Source: JAEUJM01 sp041908445 | GTDB lineage: Bacteria > Actinomycetota > Acidimicrobiia > Acidimicrobiales > DATDAH01 | DNA length: 64,000 bases | Reading direction: 5' to 3' | Assembly: GCA_041908445.1 (NCBI GenBank) | Contig: JAYRFK010000119.1 | Coordinates: 1-64,000 of the forward strand | Shown: positions 61,875 to 64,000 of the stretch, piece after piece | Layout: each line of letters starts with the position of its first letter | Numbering within the stretch: position 1 is the stretch's first letter | Notes under the pieces: model-generated | The model's input: the letters and a program-made list of their open reading frames with translations, nothing else | Told to the model about the DNA's origin: nothing | The model's database searches: none | Made by a program: the position numbers and the translations under genes

Positions 61875-62791
61875 CCACGGTGCGGCTGACCGGCTGGGGT
61901 TCGGTCCTGCCGGACAAGACCGTCACCAACACGGACCTGGAGGGCTGGCTCGACACCTCGGACGAGTGGATCCGGGAGCGCACGGGCATCGCCGAGCGCC
62001 GGGTGGGGTCGAGCACCACCGAGCTGGCCGTCGCCGCGGCGCGTGAGGCGCTGGAGCGCTCGCCCGGGCCGGTCGACCTCGTCCTCGTCGCCACCATCAC
62101 CCCGGACCAGACCACGCCGGCGACGGCCTCCGTGGTGCAGGCGGCGCTGGGCCTGGACCGGTGCGCCGCGTTCGACCTGCACGCGGCCTGCTCCGGCTTC
62201 GTCTACGGCCTGGTCGTGGCTCGGGGCCTGATGGCCACCGGGATGCGGCGTGTCCTCCTCGTGGGGGCCGAGACCCTCAGCCGCATCACCGACTGGGACG
62301 ACCGCGAGACGGCCGTGCTCTTCGGTGACGGTGCCGCCGCCGTGGTCCTCGAGGCCGACGACGGCCCGGAGACCCTGCTCGGCCACCACCTGGGCGGCGA
62401 CGGCCACGGCGCCGGCCTGCTCTACGCCGACCGCGGCGCCTTCCTGCGCATGGACGGGCGCGAGGTCTACCGGCGAGCGGTGCGGGCCATGGTCGAGTCG
62501 TCGACCGCGGCGCTGGCGCAGGCGGGCGTCACCGCCGCGGAGGTCGACCTGTTCGTCCCCCACCAGGCCAACCGCCGCATCATCGAGGGTGCCGGCGACC
62601 GGCTGGGGATCCCGGTCGAGCGCACCGCGATCGTGCTCGAGCGCACCGGCAACACCTCGGCCGCGTCGATCCCCCTCGCCCTCGCCGACGCGCTCGGGTC
62701 CGGACGGCTCACGCCCGGTGATCTGGTCCTGCTCAGCGGCGTGGGCGCCGGCCTGGCCTGGGGCAGTGCTGTTCTACGGTGGCAGCCGTGA
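61871..62791 (+). CDS. fabH: 3-oxoacyl-ACP synthase III, copy 2
   Basis: This second 306-residue FabH begins at a GTG that overlaps the fabD stop (GTGA). It aligns end to end with copy 1 with a large majority of identical residues and keeps the triad (AACSGFVYG, VPHQANRRII, TGNTSAASIPL). Differences concentrate in the middle loops near the acyl pocket (for example GHHLGGDGHGAG versus GYDVGSDGAAEG), which could change primer choice. Both copies flanking fabD suggests local duplication. Confidence 0.93.
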   Translation: MTTVRLTGWGSVLPDKTVTNTDLEGWLDTSDEWIRERTGIAERRVGSSTTELAVAAAREALERSPGPVDLVLVATITPDQTTPATASVVQAALGLDRCAAFDLHAACSGFVYGLVVARGLMATGMRRVLLVGAETLSRITDWDDRETAVLFGDGAAAVVLEADDGPETLLGHHLGGDGHGAGLLYADRGAFLRMDGREVYRRAVRAMVESSTAALAQAGVTAAEVDLFVPHQANRRIIEGAGDRLGIPVERTAIVLERTGNTSAASIPLALADALGSGRLTPGDLVLLSGVGAGLAWGSAVLRWQP

Positions 62792-62810
62792 ACGCCACCG
62801 AGCCCGCCCT

Positions 62811-63530
62811 GTGAGCCGCGTCGTCCTCGTCACCGGCGGGTCCCGTGGGATCGGCCTCGCCACCGCCCGCGCCTTCGTGGCCGCCGGCGACCGCGTCGCC
62901 GTCACCCACCGCAGCGGCCCCCCGGACGACACGACCGGTCTGGAAGGGGTGCTCTGGGTGCCGTGCGACGTGACCGACGGGGACCAGGTCGAGGCCGCGT
63001 TCACGACCATCGAGGCCGAGCTGGGGCCCGTCGAGGTGCTCGTGTCGAACGCCGGCGCCACGGGCGACGGCCTCCTCGTGCGGATGTCGGAGGACGACTT
63101 CACCACGGTGGTCGACACCAACCTGACCGGCTCCTACCGGGTCGCCAAGCGGGCCGTGACCAAGATGATGCGGGCCCGCTGGGGCCGCGTGATCTTCCTC
63201 TCCTCGGTGGTGGCCCACCTCGGCTCGGCCGGCCAGGCCAACTACGCGGCCTCCAAGGCCGGCCTCGTGGGCCTCGCCCGTTCGATGGCCCGGGAGTTCG
63301 GCTCGCGCAGCATCACCGTCAACGTCGTGGCGCCCGGCCCCATCGCCACGGACATGACCGACGCCCTCGCCGAGGACCGCCGCGAGGCCATCGCCGGCGT
63401 GGTCCCCCTCGGGAGGTTCGGCACGCCCGACGAGGTAGCGTCGACGATCAGGTTCCTGGCCTCCGACGAGGCCGCCTACATCACCGGCGCGGTGATCCCC
63501 GTCGACGGTGGCATGGGCATGGGAACCTAG
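62811..63530 (+). CDS. fabG: 3-oxoacyl-ACP reductase
   Basis: FabG reduces 3-oxoacyl-ACP with NADPH in each elongation round. The 239-residue short-chain dehydrogenase has VTGGSRGIGLATARAF, SNAGATGDGLL, and the catalytic Ser-Tyr-Lys in SSVVAHLGSAGQANYAASKAG, with VAPGPIATDMT downstream. GTG 62811 is the natural start; the longer frame runs back into fabH2. It lies 19 bp after fabH2 and 57 bp before acpP. Confidence 0.95.
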   Translation: MSRVVLVTGGSRGIGLATARAFVAAGDRVAVTHRSGPPDDTTGLEGVLWVPCDVTDGDQVEAAFTTIEAELGPVEVLVSNAGATGDGLLVRMSEDDFTTVVDTNLTGSYRVAKRAVTKMMRARWGRVIFLSSVVAHLGSAGQANYAASKAGLVGLARSMAREFGSRSITVNVVAPGPIATDMTDALAEDRREAIAGVVPLGRFGTPDEVASTIRFLASDEAAYITGAVIPVDGGMGMGT

Positions 63531-63587
63531 GGCCATTCCCCGTCCGACGACCGATCGCCCCCACGATCACAGACAAGCGGAGACAGC

Positions 63588-63830
63588 GTGAGCGACGACG
63601 CAGATTTCGAACGGTTCAAGCGGTGCGCGGTGGAGATCCTCTCCGTCGAGCCCGCCCAGGTGACCCGTGAGGCCACCTTCGGCGACGACCTCGACGCCGA
63701 CAGCCTCGACCTCGTCGAGCTGGTCATGGCCCTCGAGGAGGAGTTCGACGTGACCGTCGACGAGGAGGAGCTCGAAGGCATCGAGACCGTCGGGCAGGCC
63801 TTCGACCTCGTCAAGGGCAAGCTCGGCTAG
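63588..63830 (+). CDS. acpP: Acyl carrier protein
   Basis: This 80-residue acidic protein carries growing acyl chains on a 4'-phosphopantetheine arm attached to the serine in LDADSLDLVELVMALEE, the universal DSL site (about residue 39). Net negative charge and length are typical. GTG start with GGAG upstream. It precedes fabF by 4 bp. Confidence 0.96.
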   Translation: MSDDADFERFKRCAVEILSVEPAQVTREATFGDDLDADSLDLVELVMALEEEFDVTVDEEELEGIETVGQAFDLVKGKLG

Positions 63831-63834
63831 CACG

Positions 63835-64000
63835 ATGCTGGGCGCCCGCGTCGCCGTCACCGGAGTGGGTGTGGTCGCGCCGTGCGGCGTGGGCCGCGAC
63901 GCGTTCTGGGACGGCCTCGGCACACCTGTCGAGCCGTCCGACCGCCGCGAGGTGCCCGACTTCGACGCCGACGACTGGTTCGAGAACCCGAAGGAGGCCC
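63835..64000 (+). CDS. fabF: 3-oxoacyl-ACP synthase II, N-terminal part (cut by window)
   Basis: The first 55 residues from ATG 63835 begin RVAVTGVGVVAPCGVGRDAFW, the standard start of FabF/KasA elongating synthases, and stay open to the window end. The catalytic Cys-His-His would lie beyond the edge. It directly follows acpP, completing the order fabH–fabD–fabH–fabG–acpP–fabF. Confidence 0.92.
   Translation, partial: MLGARVAVTGVGVVAPCGVGRDAFWDGLGTPVEPSDRREVPDFDADDWFENPKEA

Overview
This window is very GC-rich, with GTG starts common, dense operons and many 1–8 nt gene overlaps. The gene order uvrC–rapZ–yvcK–gap–pgk–tpiA–secG, a polA/pdtaR/rpsA neighbourhood, an actinobacterial-type LexA box and a Flp/Tad pilus locus all point to an actinobacterium (Actinomycetota). 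The style fits Acidimicrobiia, but that class assignment is inference. No insertion sequence, prophage, CRISPR array or rRNA was seen. It reads as chromosomal backbone carrying one large surface-glycan island and one pilus island.

Layout. 1–1262: a tRNA-Leu(GAG), a secreted DUF3152 metalloprotease-like gene, and two hairpins between convergent genes. 1263–8976 (minus): an operon of uvrC, a methyltransferase, rapZ, yvcK and the lower-glycolysis genes gap–pgk–tpiA, ending in secG; whiA, usually between yvcK and gap, is missing. 9035–11218: a membrane-anchored sulfatase-like enzyme. 11474–12568: nadA.

12658–28906: a surface glycan island. A plus-strand run of overlapping genes (pseB, pseC, a class III aminotransferase, a Gfo/Idh oxidoreductase, an SpsF-type cytidylyltransferase, a Pse-associated methylase, pseG, pseI and a formyltransferase) should make and activate a pseudaminic-acid-like nonulosonic acid. 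No PseH acetyltransferase is visible; a formyltransferase sits there instead. A minus-strand block follows (PhyH-type dioxygenase, family 2 glycosyltransferase, capsule-type glycosyltransferase), then a flippase with a co-translated alpha/beta hydrolase, and a polyprenyl-phosphate sugar transferase that would start the lipid-linked glycan.

29040–37986: uvrA (with a LexA-type box), two GT-C-like membrane proteins, uvrB and coaE. 38101–40604: a NarL-type two-component system. 40827–50111: the pilus island, with three Flp pilin genes (two near-identical), a membrane protein, and the minus-strand tadC–tadB–tadA–tadZ–cpaB operon. The TadB protein carries an N-terminal signal peptide and a von Willebrand A-like domain.

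50293–58430: rpsA, a methyltransferase, a small membrane protein, polA, a PdtaR-like ANTAR regulator, a GT-C-like membrane protein and a coiled-coil protein. 58578–64000: a DUF4230 protein, tRNA-Leu(CAA), a small membrane protein, then a type II fatty-acid synthesis operon fabH1–fabD–fabH2–fabG–acpP–fabF (cut by the window end). FabD has an unusual C-terminal domain resembling a biotinyl/lipoyl domain without the modified lysine.
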